Shown in pieces: positions 45,410-57,368 of a stretch of DNA of 64,000 nt (positions within the stretch are counted from its first letter, which is position 1; every line of letters begins with the position of its first letter). The notes under the pieces are model-generated. The model searched no databases. It was given only the letters and a program-made list of their open reading frames with translations, and was not told the DNA's origin. Location: positions 2,046,001 through 2,110,000 of the forward strand of contig NC_089450.1 in assembly GCF_026210795.1 (NCBI RefSeq), written 5' to 3'. Both the position numbers and the translations under genes were made by a program. This DNA is from Rhizophagus irregularis. Lineage: Eukaryota; Glomeromycota; Glomeromycetes; Glomerales; Glomeraceae.

Positions 45410-46215
45410 TTCCTGAAGTTAATTACCTGAATGCCAATTTTTCGAACTGGGCATTTCCCTGAATATCCAATCTCCCGAATCCCTGTTTCCCGAATTCCAA
45501 TCTCCCGAATCCCTGTTTCCCGAATTCCAATATCCTGAATTCCAATATCCCGAATTGAAAATGTATTTTTTAAAAATTTATTGGTAGTTTATAAATCATA
45601 TGGAATAAAAATGAAAATAATATTACAAACCACTAATCAGGATTTGACTAATTTCCGCTAAATAATACAAATATTTTATTCATTATTAAAGGAGAAAAGT
45701 TTCTCGGTATAATAATTTTTCAGTTACGTATGGTTGATCAGTTAGTTTTCTTGACATATCGAAGTGTTATTTTTAAACTATGATTACATCCCAATTTTTT
45801 AAAGTGAGACATTCTAGTTGAATGAACTTTTGAATGCATTTTGTATAATAAACAAATTACATCGATCATTGTTTTAAGACATATACATATAATTTATTGA
45901 TTAGTAAGTGCAGGCGATATGATAGTTACTTTTTTTGCACGGGATTCTACTATTTATGGATATGAGCAAGTTATTAAATTTAAAGATTATCATAATGATG
46001 TAAAATTTAATGATCTCTTATTTAGCAATTCTACAAATATTATTGTTTACAAAATTTAAAACCAGCAATTTATGGGATTCATGGATATTGGAATTCAGGA
46101 GATAGAGATTCGGGAAATTGGATGTCTCAGGAAATGTTCAATTTCAAAAAATTGACATTCAGGTAATTGATTTCGGGAAAAGCATATTCAGGAAGATGCC
46201 ATTTGGGAAATCAGA
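45410..46215. mobile_element. Fold-back element with TCCCGAATTCC-repeat arms, about 800 bp
   Basis: Left arm (about 45410-45555) contains CCTGAAGTTAATTACCTGAA and reiterated TCCCGAATCCC / TCCCGAATTCCAAT units. The right arm (about 46070-46215) is its diverged inverse (ATTGGAATTCAGGAGATAGA ... TTCAGGTAATTGA). The roughly 500-bp middle is AT-rich and non-coding. Confidence 0.75.
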
Positions 46216-46360
46216 CTGTAACCATATTTAATATAAACTGAAAGATTTTATAAATAACTCTTAAATATTGACAATTTTCCAAATTTTGAAAAAAAAAATT
46301 TCGTAAATTTATATATATACTTTGTTTCTTTTCTTTTTTTTTTTTAAAAAAAAAGGAAAC

Positions 46361-46746
46361 TTAAGACCAATCCGTGAGAAATCGGAATTATTTTAATAAT
46401 AAATTTTGGGGAAATATCATTTCTATAACTCAGCATCTATTGGAAGTAAGAAATATAGCTCGTTAAATTCGTCTCACTGAGACGAATTGAATGGTAGTAA
46501 TTTTATCTCAATCGAGCGAGAAATCTTATAATATTTTTCTGAGGTCCAAATCTACTGGGGACAAAAATATTATAAAAAATCGTAAATTTTAAAGAATTGA
46601 TTTTTTGAGCTTATAGGAAAGTGTGAAAAAATTCTTGAAACTTTGCCAAAAGAATTTATTTTATAATATATTTTAATATTTATTACTTATCTATATAGCC
46701 CCTACAGATAAAAATACATAGCCGATTTCTCGTGGATCAGAACTTA
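46361..46746. mobile_element. Inverted-repeat element with internal 23-bp palindrome
   Basis: TTAAGACCAATCCGTGAGAA-ATCGG at the left is inverted at the right as CCGATTTCTCGTGGATCAGA-ACTTAA. Inside, AATTCGTCTCA-C-TGAGACGAATT (46466-46488) is a perfect palindrome around one base. Confidence 0.7.
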
Positions 46747-46864
46747 ATTTAATTTTTCCACTTTTCTATATTAAATAACCGTAAAATAATATGCATTACT
46801 CCAATATTATATATTAAGAGACTCAAAGTCTCAAACTACTCTTAAATAAATAATCAAGAAAGAA

Positions 46865-47005
46865 ATGGTATGCAATTCTCGCACAGATGGAAGAAATACA
46901 CATGAAGAAACTGCAAAATGGATGTTAGAATATTTATTCAAAGAAAATCTCGTAGCTCCAATTTTCATAGGAATAATAATTAGTTCTTACAACAATTTAA
47001 TTTAA
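46865..47005 (+). CDS. Short hypothetical frame or first exon, 46 aa
   Basis: From ATG the frame reads MVCNSRTDGRNTHEETAKWM then LEYLFKENLVAPIFIGIIIS and stops at TAA. The first half is polar and unusually varied for this region. It could be a first exon whose donor lies inside the frame (for example GTAGCTCC after ENL), but no downstream exon was found. No family recognised. Confidence 0.3.
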   Translation: MVCNSRTDGRNTHEETAKWMLEYLFKENLVAPIFIGIIISSYNNLI

Positions 47006-50000
47006 TTGAAATGTAAAGTATAAATAAATAGCATTATACGCTAATAATGTGGCTTCATTTTGAAAACAATATCGCTCCCCAAATCGGCAAATCGCAGTTA
47101 CTGTAAAATTTTGACAATATAGTACAGTATCATCGTCTTAAGGCATTATAAGGATGGGTCGGTAATTTCGGTAGTCTAGTACCATGATTGTGTGAGAATT
47201 TTTATAGATGATGTGCGCAATATACTTTGCCATATTACTAAGCAGAGCGAATTTCAAGGTCATGTGCGGAGCTCACATTCCGCACATCCAATTTTGAACA
47301 CTGCCGCCGCCCGTACAACAATTGATTATTTATATTTATACATTATAAATTGCTTGAAATTTATTTGAACCATATAAAATAAAAGATTTTAAAATTCCTT
47401 TGCTTACTTACAAATATTCCATTTTGGTCAATGATTTAAATGACTTATTGTCATTGACTTTTCAAGACACTGATTTTGTGCATATAAATAAAATTATTAA
47501 ATCATAAAATGAATTATACTTTTAAGATTTTTCGTTAAAAATATGATTCGTTCATCACTACACGTAACGAACTCCTGTTTGTTATTCGTTGAATGAAAAT
47601 ATCGGAGTTTATTTATCATCTATTTATTTTATATTATTTAGTTATCCTTGTGGACATATTTGCTTGCAATACAAAATGGAATAAATGAAGATAAATATAG
47701 TCAATGATAGAGTTTTAATTATAAAAAAATTTTTTAATATAGAAAAAAATTTTTTTTATATATATGATGAAAATATTTGTCGAGTAAATAATATAAATAA
47801 ATAAACAAGGGCCTTATCTTTATCTTATCTTCGCCAAATTAAAAAATTTTAAATTTACCCCTTGTACTTTAGAAAAATTTATCATTATTTCATACAGTAA
47901 CACAACAAAAATGTATTGAATTTTACTTGTTTAGTCGTTTAGTCTGCCTGTGCTATATTGTAATTTGTACGTAACTTTAGCGCGTCAGATTAATAAAATC
48001 TTCTTTTTTTATGTAACATTTTTGAAACAAATGAAAATTTGCCATATAAACAAAGTAAGTTACCTTAATTTAACTGGATGTATAACTTGTATTAACTCTA
48101 AATTCGTGTAACAAACATATAAAATTTTTCGTACTGGTCAAACCATTGTTCAATAGTATATTCCTCATTCTAACTGTGGCTTTCTGCAAGATGTTTAATA
48201 TCGCCAAACTTTGTTTGACAGCTGATCTAGATCGACGGAATCCATCAATGTTTAAAACTTTAAATTGTAAAAAATATTTTTATTTTTTCAAATAAACTCT
48301 AAGAAAATTTTATGAGATAATGAGAAATTAAAATTATTATTATTATTTTTTTTTATAAAGATGAATACATACAAGGTATAGTTTGTTAAATTCTCTTACA
48401 TAAACTAATTTGATGAATTTACAGTAGTAGTTCAAATATTATGTCGTGGAAAATTCGAAATACTTAAAGATTTGCAGGCAAACATCTAAAAACGGCGGCG
48501 AGGAGCGAACAATTTTGAAGATAGCTATCTAAATTATTTGGAAACTAAACCTGAATTGGGAAAGCAATCGTTTCTAAGATCTAACATCTGGAAAAAGAAT
48601 CGAGAATTTAAGAACAAAGTTTAAAAACTTTATAAAATCGAAGAGTTTTTCGCTTCTTTGATTGCTGAGCCGCACCAGTATTAAATTTACCACATATTGA
48701 TAGTTTATCTGATCATAAAAATTAATAGTTTTATAATAATATTCGGTACATTTGAAATATTTATTAATAGTTGTACGCAGGGGTTTCAATAAGGTGGTAC
48801 GCAAAATTACGCCTTACGCTCAATAGCCCCTACTTATCTGTTATGATTTTTTTCATTGGTTAATGTTATTATTACAAATGCACAATATTTATATTATCAT
48901 AATGAATTTATTGTATTAGTATAATAAAAAAAAAAATTATTATCGTACTGTAATACATAGATTCTATGCTAATATGCAAACCTTATGAAAAAATCCTGTT
49001 AAAATACCGCAATAGGTTGTACGCAAATCAAAACCTTTCTCTAACGGCGACATAATAATATGCTTTATCCTTCTTCATCAGATTAATTGTGTCGCCACAA
49101 TCCAAAACTGTTCGTAAAATCATGAGAAAAATATTCATTTTCGTAACGTTAAACTAAAACAATTAATAACAGCAAATAATAATATAATAATTCGATTTTT
49201 GATTCGATGATTTATAATTACATCATACTAACAAATATCTTAACTATAAATAGTTAAAACATACTATTTATGATTTATGACGTAACTCAAATGACATTGC
49301 GCTGGTCTGAAATCTGTGCCGAATATATTAGAGTAAGGGGTGATGTTTAGCGTCATTTAGCGTCACATGATCACGTGCAAGCCCGAGTTCCAAAAACACT
49401 ATTTATCTGAGGGGCTTAGTTTTTTTTTTGTGGTCCAAAACTTATTTGTCACCTGTTATTTGTCACCGAACTCGGCGTAATTTTTTATCTCCGATTAAAA
49501 TTTTCAAAAAAAAATACGGCACATTTTATGGTTTAAACTTTAATAGAAATAACTTGATCCTTCAGTTGAATGAATTTGTCCAAGGAATAGGTAATAATTT
49601 ATCGGTTAGTTACGTCATAATAGCTTATCAGCTTACGTCTAGAAATACCCGAGTCTTTATGAGAGTATGCTCAAAGGGGATACTCTGCTTTAGACAGTGC
49701 TAGATAGAATTGATTATTTTCTATCTGAGATGAGGTTATAGCTTGTTTGCAAGTTTATGATAGGTGGTTAGACAATTAACCTGGAAATGATAGATTATGA
49801 TGGGAATAATAGGCAAAAAAATAAGTATACAATATATTAATAGACGGAATAATTGTTCTGATGTTCATCGTGTAAATTTCTGAATTTTAATTATAAATTC
49901 AGCCGGAGGTAAGAAAATTTGATAAATTATGTACAAATTCAAGTTTTGCAATTAAAATAGCGAATCATTAGGTAAAAAAATTTGTTATATTTAACTGGTC

Positions 50001-50039
50001 TTTCAAGTCATCTCAAGGATGATTTTAATACGGGCAAAA
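47006..50039. other. AT-rich intergenic, no supported gene
   Basis: Contains AnTn tracts near 47737-47755, a CACGTG at 49372 and, at about 49340-49480, a fragment related to the MITE at 26372 (TATTTATCTGAGGGGCTTAG). Both strands near 48490-48804 have open frames that overlap each other; neither could be preferred, so neither is called. Confidence 0.4.
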
Positions 50040-50260
50040 AGAAAGGACAAACTTGGATAATTATTTGTAGCGATGAATAATTATTTAAAGGAGATGGGAC
50101 AAGATAGGTTTTGGCGACGGTCTCATGAAAAATATGATATAGAATGTCTTATACTGTAAAGTCTGGTCAAGTAGGAGTGATGATTTGGGGTTGTTTATGA
50201 AAATGGATTTGCTCCCTTGGTTATAATAGAGGGGAAATTTACTGCTAAGATTATATAACA
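50040..50260 (+). pseudogene. Tc1/mariner transposase fossil, N-terminal part of DDE domain
   Basis: Joined across frames, the plus strand reads CSDE, then RFWRRSHEKYD, then TVKSGQVGVMIWGC (about 50151-50196) and ENGFAPLVIIEGKFTAK. This follows the Tc1 order SDES...W-R-R...TVKHGGG-VMVWGCF...G-LVFI-G. There are several in-frame stops and at least two frameshifts, so it is dead. The reading resumes at 50536. Confidence 0.75.
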
Positions 50261-50322
50261 AAGCTCTAGCTAACTAGTTACTAAATAGTTGTGGGGGGAT
50301 AAGAATTAATTGCTCTACGAGA

Positions 50323-50493
50323 CTATCTAAATCCCACTGCCGACTCATAAACAACTTTCACCCATCTACCCGATGGACTACCGGAAGACGTATCAACCTT
50401 AATAACGTTTATAGATCTTTCATTAATGCGAGTATAATAAGATTCCTTATCTAATTCACGTTCAATAGCAATCACTAACTCCTTTAATAGTGT
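50323..50493 (-). pseudogene. Unidentified 56-aa coding-like fragment inside the Tc1 fossil
   Basis: The minus strand is open for 56 codons with strikingly protein-like content: ELVIAIERELDKESYYTRIN, then VIKVDTSSGSPSGRWVKVVY, ending ESAVGFR and TAG. Base composition is clearly richer in GC than the surroundings. There is no ATG at its start. It lies between two halves of a Tc1/mariner fossil on the other strand, so it is probably an inserted or captured exon. Family not recognised. Confidence 0.35.
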
Positions 50494-50535
50494 TTAGAAA
50501 ATTATTTATTAGAATATGTGCGATGAAAAATATTA

Positions 50536-50745
50536 TATTCAAAATAATACTTATTCATATGGCAAGGTTGGCTAAAACTTGGAAGAATAAACCTTGACAC
50601 GCTTAGATAGAGCCTGGAACTTAGCATGTATGGGATGTATTATACTGGAAAGGAAGGGTCGGATACATCATCCATTGCCAGAGAGTAAAGAAGAATTATA
50701 GCAAATCCTCAGGAGTTGCGCAATTATTAGATTTGAATCTTTTGG
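50536..50745 (+). pseudogene. Tc1/mariner transposase fossil, C-terminal part
   Basis: Across frames the sequence gives FKIILIHMARLAKTWKNK (compare the family's Q-DN-P-H-A---K-W segment), then HVWDVL (from the N-P-IE-VW block) and HHPLPESKEEL. The catalytic Asp region is damaged and there are multiple stops. Together with 50040-50260 it represents one degraded transposase interrupted by about 275 bp. Confidence 0.75.
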
Positions 50746-51130
50746 AGTGTTAAATATTGATGATCATATATAGTAAAACCTTGTTAATAATATGTCAAGT
50801 AGCGACAGTCATAGATAATAATAGTAGTTCAACCAAGTATTAATAAAATTTTAAGATTAGGTTTTAAATATTTCTGAACAAATTTGATGCAGTAATTAAC
50901 GAGAAAATTAAGTTTAAAAAATGCCGTTATTTTTAGAAATATTGTAACGCGCTTGCAATTAAATGTTAATTTACAAAATAGATCGTTAATGGATTTAATG
51001 TGCTTCCTTTATCCAAATTCTATGCTTTTTGACGTTAGATTCATTCTTATCCCGACTAGTACGTGATGAATCACGACTTTTTTGTTTAACTGACTTTTTT
51101 TTATCAACACGTTACATTTAACTGATGAAT

Positions 51131-51598
51131 GGTATCCGGACTTTTCACCGAAGTCCATTTTACTAAACTCATTTCGCCGAAGAAATTTCGGTGAAGGGAT
51201 GTTTCACTGAAGTGCCATTTCCCCGAATGGACATTCTACCGAATGGCCAGGACATTTCGCCGAAGATATGAAAATTTTCTTCTTTTTATAAGACAACCGA
51301 ATTATTTACACACTAAAAGTTGCGTTTGTATATTTTATTTTAATTACAGTAAAGGAAAATTAATTTTATTTGACAATTTCATCGTACTCATCAATTTTCC
51401 AAAACATTTTTATTTTCTTGTAAGGAATTAAGTAGTATTTTTAGCGAAATTTCCTTCGACAAAATGAACGATTCGGGGAAAAGTATTCAGCGAAATGTCT
51501 ATTCGACAAAACGTCCATTCGACGAAATATCCCTTCCCTCCGGCGAAATGACCTCGGCGAATTGAGTTTCGACAAAATAGACTTCGGTGAAACGTACC
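51131..51598. mobile_element. Fold-back element with CACCGAAGTC arms, 468 bp
   Basis: GGTATCCGGACTTTTCACCG-AAGTC at the left is inverted at the right (GACTTCGGTGAAACGTACC). The arms run about 150-170 bp and are full of TTCGCCGAA / TTCGGCGAA blocks. Open frames over the arms on both strands are by-products of these repeats. Confidence 0.8.
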
Positions 51599-53886
51599 GT
51601 AACCGTAACGAGTCAACCAATTTAAATTATTTACAGTAATATTTGAGTATAAGGGTTCGTTATATCTAGGGTTGATTGTTTCAGGCAGTTATTTAATTGG
51701 TTTGGTTAAATTATTATATAAAAAAAAATTTTTTAAATAAATGTATAAAAAAAAAGAATATTTACTTTAAAACTTGTACATTTAATCATGACTAATTTTA
51801 TTAGCGAAGCCGAAAAATTCTTTCATATGGATTTTTTGGCGCAAAGTTTATTATCGATTTTTTTTTTTGGTGATGATTATCATGTAACAATACCAAAGAA
51901 CAAAGGTAAAAAAATTTTTTTTTTTCTTATTATACCCCACAATTTCAGTCACCAATGATTTCTTTTAATTAGAAAAAATTTACAAATAAAAAGAAAGCCA
52001 CCAGATATTTTCTTGAAAGAAAAAAGGAAATTCTTTTTTTTTTTCAAAAATAAATATACCTTTATAGTGAAATGATTGAAAAAAAAATTTTTTTAACAAT
52101 GAACCAATAATTATAAAGCTAGATTTTCAGTTTTTTTCGGGAAATTTATTGTGAATCTCATTAAATTCACACGTAAAACTTTCGTAAAACTTTAATTTAA
52201 AAGAACCCTTGAATTATCATACTAACATATGAAGTGCTGATGGCTTATCGTTTATTTAAAGGAAAATATTTAGAAATGTCTCAATTCTCGAACGATATGG
52301 CTTAAGAAACTTTGTAAGTCAATTATTGTCCTTTATATATAAAGATAATTTTAAAAAGAATACTGTATATGTCATCGGAGATAATAATCTGTTTCCGCCG
52401 ATCAGATTTAGAAATGAATATGGACATTGGCTAAATTAATTATTAAACTATTCATCGGGATAAAATATAAAAAGTAAAAAGACTTATATTTATTGTTTAA
52501 TTCCCAACTATTGTTTTATTATCTATCTATACGAGAATTGTATTATATAATTTTTTATTTATTTATAGCGTAACGTACATTTACGAATTTTACCGTAAAT
52601 CGTAATTTGAATGAAATCTCATGATTTAAAGTTAACAAAAATTTGTCGCACAGTCATATGACCAACCTTAAACATCGGCCTAAATTATCTAATGACTGTA
52701 CCAACGATGATCTCCTAATTTGAGCCGTTTTGGACATGGCCTACAACATATCCAAATTATTATTATTACAGCGTCAGAGCGCTGTAACAAGTTAGAAGAA
52801 AGAGTGCGTTCATCACGTGTTAATTTTTAACAATTTACAATTTTTCTAATTTAGCACAGAATGTACATGGAAATTATTCATAACATAATTTTCATAGCAT
52901 TAGTTTGGAGCAATAGCTAACTTTGGCACAAAATGTACTTTTTTCAAATATAATCGTCTACTGTGGTTTAAATAAAGTTGTTAGTCCAGAATGTTTATTT
53001 TAATTGGATAATATTCATTAAGATTTAGAAGTTGAAGTTCAGGAATTTAGAGATCAAGAAATGAATATTGAATTTCTGGTTAAATATAAAATGAATTAGA
53101 GAGGTTGGGATGATTTTTCGTAAACTATTGATCCTTTATACCACATTTCTTTTTTTTTCATGAATTTTTTTTTCTAAAATCTTGTTAACACGTCATGCTA
53201 ACAACAAATTCAATTTGTTAGAAAAGTTGATATTATAGCACTAAAAAGAATCACCAAATTATACGTACAAAGAACTTTGAAATATTTGGATCATAATACA
53301 ATGAATTGTAGCATATTTAATTGTTTATGAAGTAAAAAAAAAATAATTAATAATGAAAAACAATTTACGTTTACAAGTAGTACTTCTACTGGGTCAAGTC
53401 GGATCAGGGTTTGAATATATCAAAGAAAGGCCCATAATTTATTCGGGTCTCATATTTTTGTAACTCGAACCTTGTCTTAACCAGAGTATAATTTAACATG
53501 TGTAATCTGAGTTAAACTCGAACATTTAAGAAAAATGTTATTAAGAAAGAGTATTATCAATATTAATATCATTTTCATTTGATCATTGGTTAAAGAAAAA
53601 AGTGGATTAGTGATTAGCTTCCATAATTTGCAAGTTGTAGCATTTACTATTTAGTAAAGGGAGAATTTATTCTAATAAAACTATGTGAAGTTATCACAAA
53701 ATATCACAAAAATAACCGGTTGACAAGTAGGACCGACTAGCTAAAATAATTTTTCACATGCTTTTTTAGTTAATAATGACAGATCAGACAGATCAGCAGG
53801 AATCAGCCGATTGTTAATTGCATTAAAATCATATGTGCAGTATACTTACGTAAGATTAAATAAAACTTTACATGGATTAGAGATTA
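51599..53886. other. AT-rich intergenic, no supported gene
   Basis: A/T runs (AnTn near 51720, 51910, 52078) and one CACGTG at 52814. A chromodomain-like phrase (NIEFLVKYK) with an in-frame stop soon after lies near 53070, too short to call. Confidence 0.4.
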
Positions 53887-54285
53887 TTATTGCTGTTTTC
53901 TAATTACTGTGATCTAGCATTATTTAATAAAAAAAAAATTTTTTAAGAAAACATGTGAAAATAAAAATTTTATTGCATTTTCAAATAAAGGAGGTATGAT
54001 TATAAGCTAAAAATTATAATTTTAAGAAAAAATTTTCAATTTTTAAATAAGTTTACTTATAAGTAACTTTTTAAATTTTGTGTAACAAATCGGTTTTAAA
54101 AAAGTTATTTATAAGCAAACTTATTTAAAGATTGAAAATTTTTTCTTAAAATTATAATTTTTAGCTTATAATCATACCTCCTTTATTTGAAAATGCAATA
54201 AAATTTTTATTTTCACATGTTTTCTCAAAAATTTTTTTTTTTTATTAAAAAATGCTAGATCACAGTAATTAGAAAACAGCAATAA
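53887..54285. repeat. 399-bp near-perfect palindrome
   Basis: The left arm starts TTATTGCTGTTTTCTAATTA and includes TTGCATTTTCAAATAAAGGA, and the right arm repeats this in inverse with only scattered mismatches and small indels. Arms are about 185-190 bp around a short centre (ATTTTGTGTAACAAATCGG) near 54086. No flanking duplication could be seen. Possibly a palindromic MITE or fold-back transposon, or a structural rearrangement product. Confidence 0.92.
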
Positions 54286-54587
54286 GTCTTTTTCTAAGTT
54301 TTCTTATTCATTAATTATTAGTAACAGGTGAAAAACATTAGTGTACGTAGTATGATGCATGATTTAGCCATCCATACTTTTATATATACGATTTGTACAG
54401 TGATCACCTATATTTTGCATTAAAGTTTAAATTTAAATCATATGACAGCTGAGGCTTAGCAAATTTTATTCTTTTTGCAATATGCAGAAACTAAACAAAC
54501 AAATAGTGTTATAATATAAAATATTTCTTTTTTTTTTCTCCAACAAATTAGTTTTCTTCGGGCAACTATTATTAAGAGAGTTAATAT

Positions 54588-54773
54588 ATGAGTCGAACTA
54601 TGTTGAAATTTGGACGAAATGCACCAAAAAGTTGTCATTTGATATCATCGTCACCCGATGCACAACATGTTCCTATGCATGTAGAATGTTTGTTTTTTGA
54701 AAATCAAAATATTTTAAACTTAATTGTTATAAATTTATTAAAACAAGCAATTTGGCATTTTTATTATGTATAA
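54588..54773 (+). CDS. Short hypothetical frame, 61 aa
   Basis: ATG frame reading MSRTMLKFGRNAPKSCHLIS then SSPDAQHVPMHVECLFFENQ before turning Ile/Leu-rich. The first 40 residues are more protein-like than the average open frame here. No family, no splice partner. Confidence 0.25.
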   Translation: MSRTMLKFGRNAPKSCHLISSSPDAQHVPMHVECLFFENQNILNLIVINLLKQAIWHFYYV

Positions 54774-56293
54774 ATATAAATATATCCTCACTATTTAAAA
54801 AAATTATTATTATTTAACAATGATTCTATAATTATTTCATTCTGCAGGAACACACATATACCCATGTATTTATATTAGTTTAAATAAATACTACATTTAT
54901 TCTCGTCTTTTTTATTTATTTATTTATTTTTTTGAAATAATCAGGAGACTTTATTTACGTGTTTCCGTTTGAAAGTAATTTATGTCATACTGCATAGATT
55001 CATTATCGCGATTACATTTTCTAGAAACGAAAAAATGAAAGTAAAAAAAAGAAAACCATTTTACACAACGTTACTTTTATTTTCTTAATATATACAATTG
55101 TACGAAATATGATTATTTAATTTTCTTTAAAAGAAAGAACTTTCATGAACAATCAAACAATCATAGTTATTGTGCTGTGAAAAATTTTTATTTGTTAACC
55201 TTAAAAAGAATCATAAAAAAAAACGCCAACCGGAATAAAAAGTTTTTTAATATATTACTTTGTATTTATTCGGGTAAATTTTCATTTACTAAAAAAATTT
55301 TTATTTATACGTTTTATTGTTAAAAAAAAAAAAAAATTTTGAATTACAGTTATTGGCAGCTATAACGTTTATATTACGGGTTGAGTGAAAGGTGATTATT
55401 TATGTATAATTGTATGATTTCTGCATAATAAACGGCAATACTCAATAAATGAAAAATAGTAAATACTATTAAGCCGAATTAGTAACTTAATAGGCCAAAT
55501 CAATTTAGTCTTAACCCGCTTTTACGCGTAGGTTTATTGTAGTAAGTTAGGTTAGGTAAATTTACATTAAAGTTTTACATATAAAAAGAATTTTAACTAA
55601 GAATTTACCGTACTTAAATAACTTTGTTGGGCTGTTATAACAATACCGTATATTCTAACTTAATCGCTAAGTCGTTTATGTTATTTATTTATTTATTTAT
55701 TATTTGTTTATTTATATTTAAGGGTTCTTGGCTAGAATTACCGTGACGCATAATTCTGCATAACGCGGGCCAGTTTTTGAACGGATTCCGTCAATAGCTA
55801 AATAATTAAAACCAATGTTTTTGATTTTTAATTATCATCATATTAGTATCATATTTTCTAATTCAAGAATTGAAAATATAAATGACAAATCTTTTTTTTT
55901 TACTAGAATAAAGCTGTCCTATATTATTTAAACATCTCTAGATTCTGAAGAATAGACAAAGATCAGTAATTCCAGCTGGCATTATATAATTTCGGAACTG
56001 AAATGATGATACACACGACCTAATTAGTAATAATAATTTTCACAAATTTGATTATTATTAAAATTATTGTAATTAGAAATTCGCAGTTGAAGAATTTCGT
56101 ATACCATCGTGTTTCTTGATTTGTATGACTATGCAACCTAAAATGTGCGTAAAGAATAAGTGTATTTTTTAATTTCTCCGAATTGAAACAAAATAATATA
56201 TATATATTTCTTTTTTTGTGTAAAAAAATATGTACTAGTACATTCGGGAATAATTTCTACTTTAATAAAAGTTATAATACATCATTTTAATCT
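54774..56293. other. AT-rich intergenic, no supported gene
   Basis: (TTTA)n runs near 54905-54932 and 55680-55705 and an AnTn tract near 55325. No reading frame or element ends supported. Confidence 0.5.
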
Positions 56294-56495
56294 TCCCTAT
56301 AAAAAATTTTTATCCAAATATTTCCATTATTTCTTCGTGGTTTTCGTAAAAATTCCGTGAAAATGATACATTCACGGATATCCGTGTTAGAGAGATAAAA
56401 TTTCCATGATTTAGGCTATAAATTCCATGAAAATGATACATTCCCGGATATCCGCGTTTAAGGCTATAAATCCCATGAAAATGATACGAAATAAG
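56294..56495. mobile_element. Diverged CCCTATAAAA-type MITE with internal tandem repeat
   Basis: Begins CCCTATAAAAAATTTTTATC and contains three tandem versions of CCATGAAAATGATACATTC-type sequence with CGGATATCCG. Related to the family at 22494 and 38204 by its end and by GTAAAAATTCCGTGAAAATG. The right end was not located exactly. Confidence 0.6.
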
Positions 56496-57368
56496 CCACC
56501 AAACATACTTAAAAAATCTCTCTGATAAATTATCAAATGTTCGTACGCGAGGTAACCAACGTATTATCTCCATATCTTTTCAGCATGTTATAAGTAAATA
56601 ACATCCCAATTGCTTTTTCTCCGAATTATAAAAAGTGTCCTGATAAAGAAAGGATTATTAAATGTAATTATTTCACGCATATTAAAAGAATCAAAAAATA
56701 ATTAATATAGACGCTTAAATTTCAGTTGAAATCGAAGCCTTCCTCCTTTTATATAAAAATATAAAAATAAGTCGCATACTTTTTTTACAGTTTATATATA
56801 CTGTCGCAACTTGAAATCCCTAATTTATACACATATAATTAATACTGTAGAGCACGTTACATAAATTATTACATTCTCTTATTACTAAGGCGACACAACA
56901 TTAAAAAATTGGTTCTCATAACCGCCGACCTGGTTTTAAAAAATTTACAGGAAAATTTTGTTAATATTAATAATTAGCAGGTTATTCAAAGAAAAAAAAA
57001 AAATTTTTTTAAAATTTGGGACTACCAGTCTTACCTCACAAATTTAAATAAAAATACCGACCGCCAAACCAATTTTTTAACATTATGTCGCCTAATATTA
57101 TTGATTAATTGTATCAAAAAATTAGATTATTATAACAAAATGAAACCTTATTAAAGAATAGAATCAGTTAACGACACTTTTCTCTGGCGTGCAATTTGAT
57201 AGTCACGTGCATTACTGTATCATATCAAAATATACAAAAATTTTTATTTATAAAAATATTGTACATATTTTAAAATAGAAAATATATAATAAGAATAACG
57301 ACAATGTTCAGTAGATAATATTCTAATTTAAATAAGTGGCTTACAGATGAATGGATGTCATAATAATG

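Noticed and set aside
48490-48804. Overlapping plus and minus frames that both look protein-like
   Set aside because: They cannot both be real and nothing favours either; a useful warning about over-reading short frames here.
51243-51616. Frames on both strands with FHR/CRNS-type repeats
   Set aside because: They are translations of the fold-back arms at 51131-51598.
53040-53110. Chromodomain-like phrase (NIEFLVKYK)
   Set aside because: About 20 residues with an in-frame stop right after; too little to call.
56310-56573. 87-codon minus frame with repeated YHFHGIYSL
   Set aside because: It is the internal tandem repeat of a MITE-related element.
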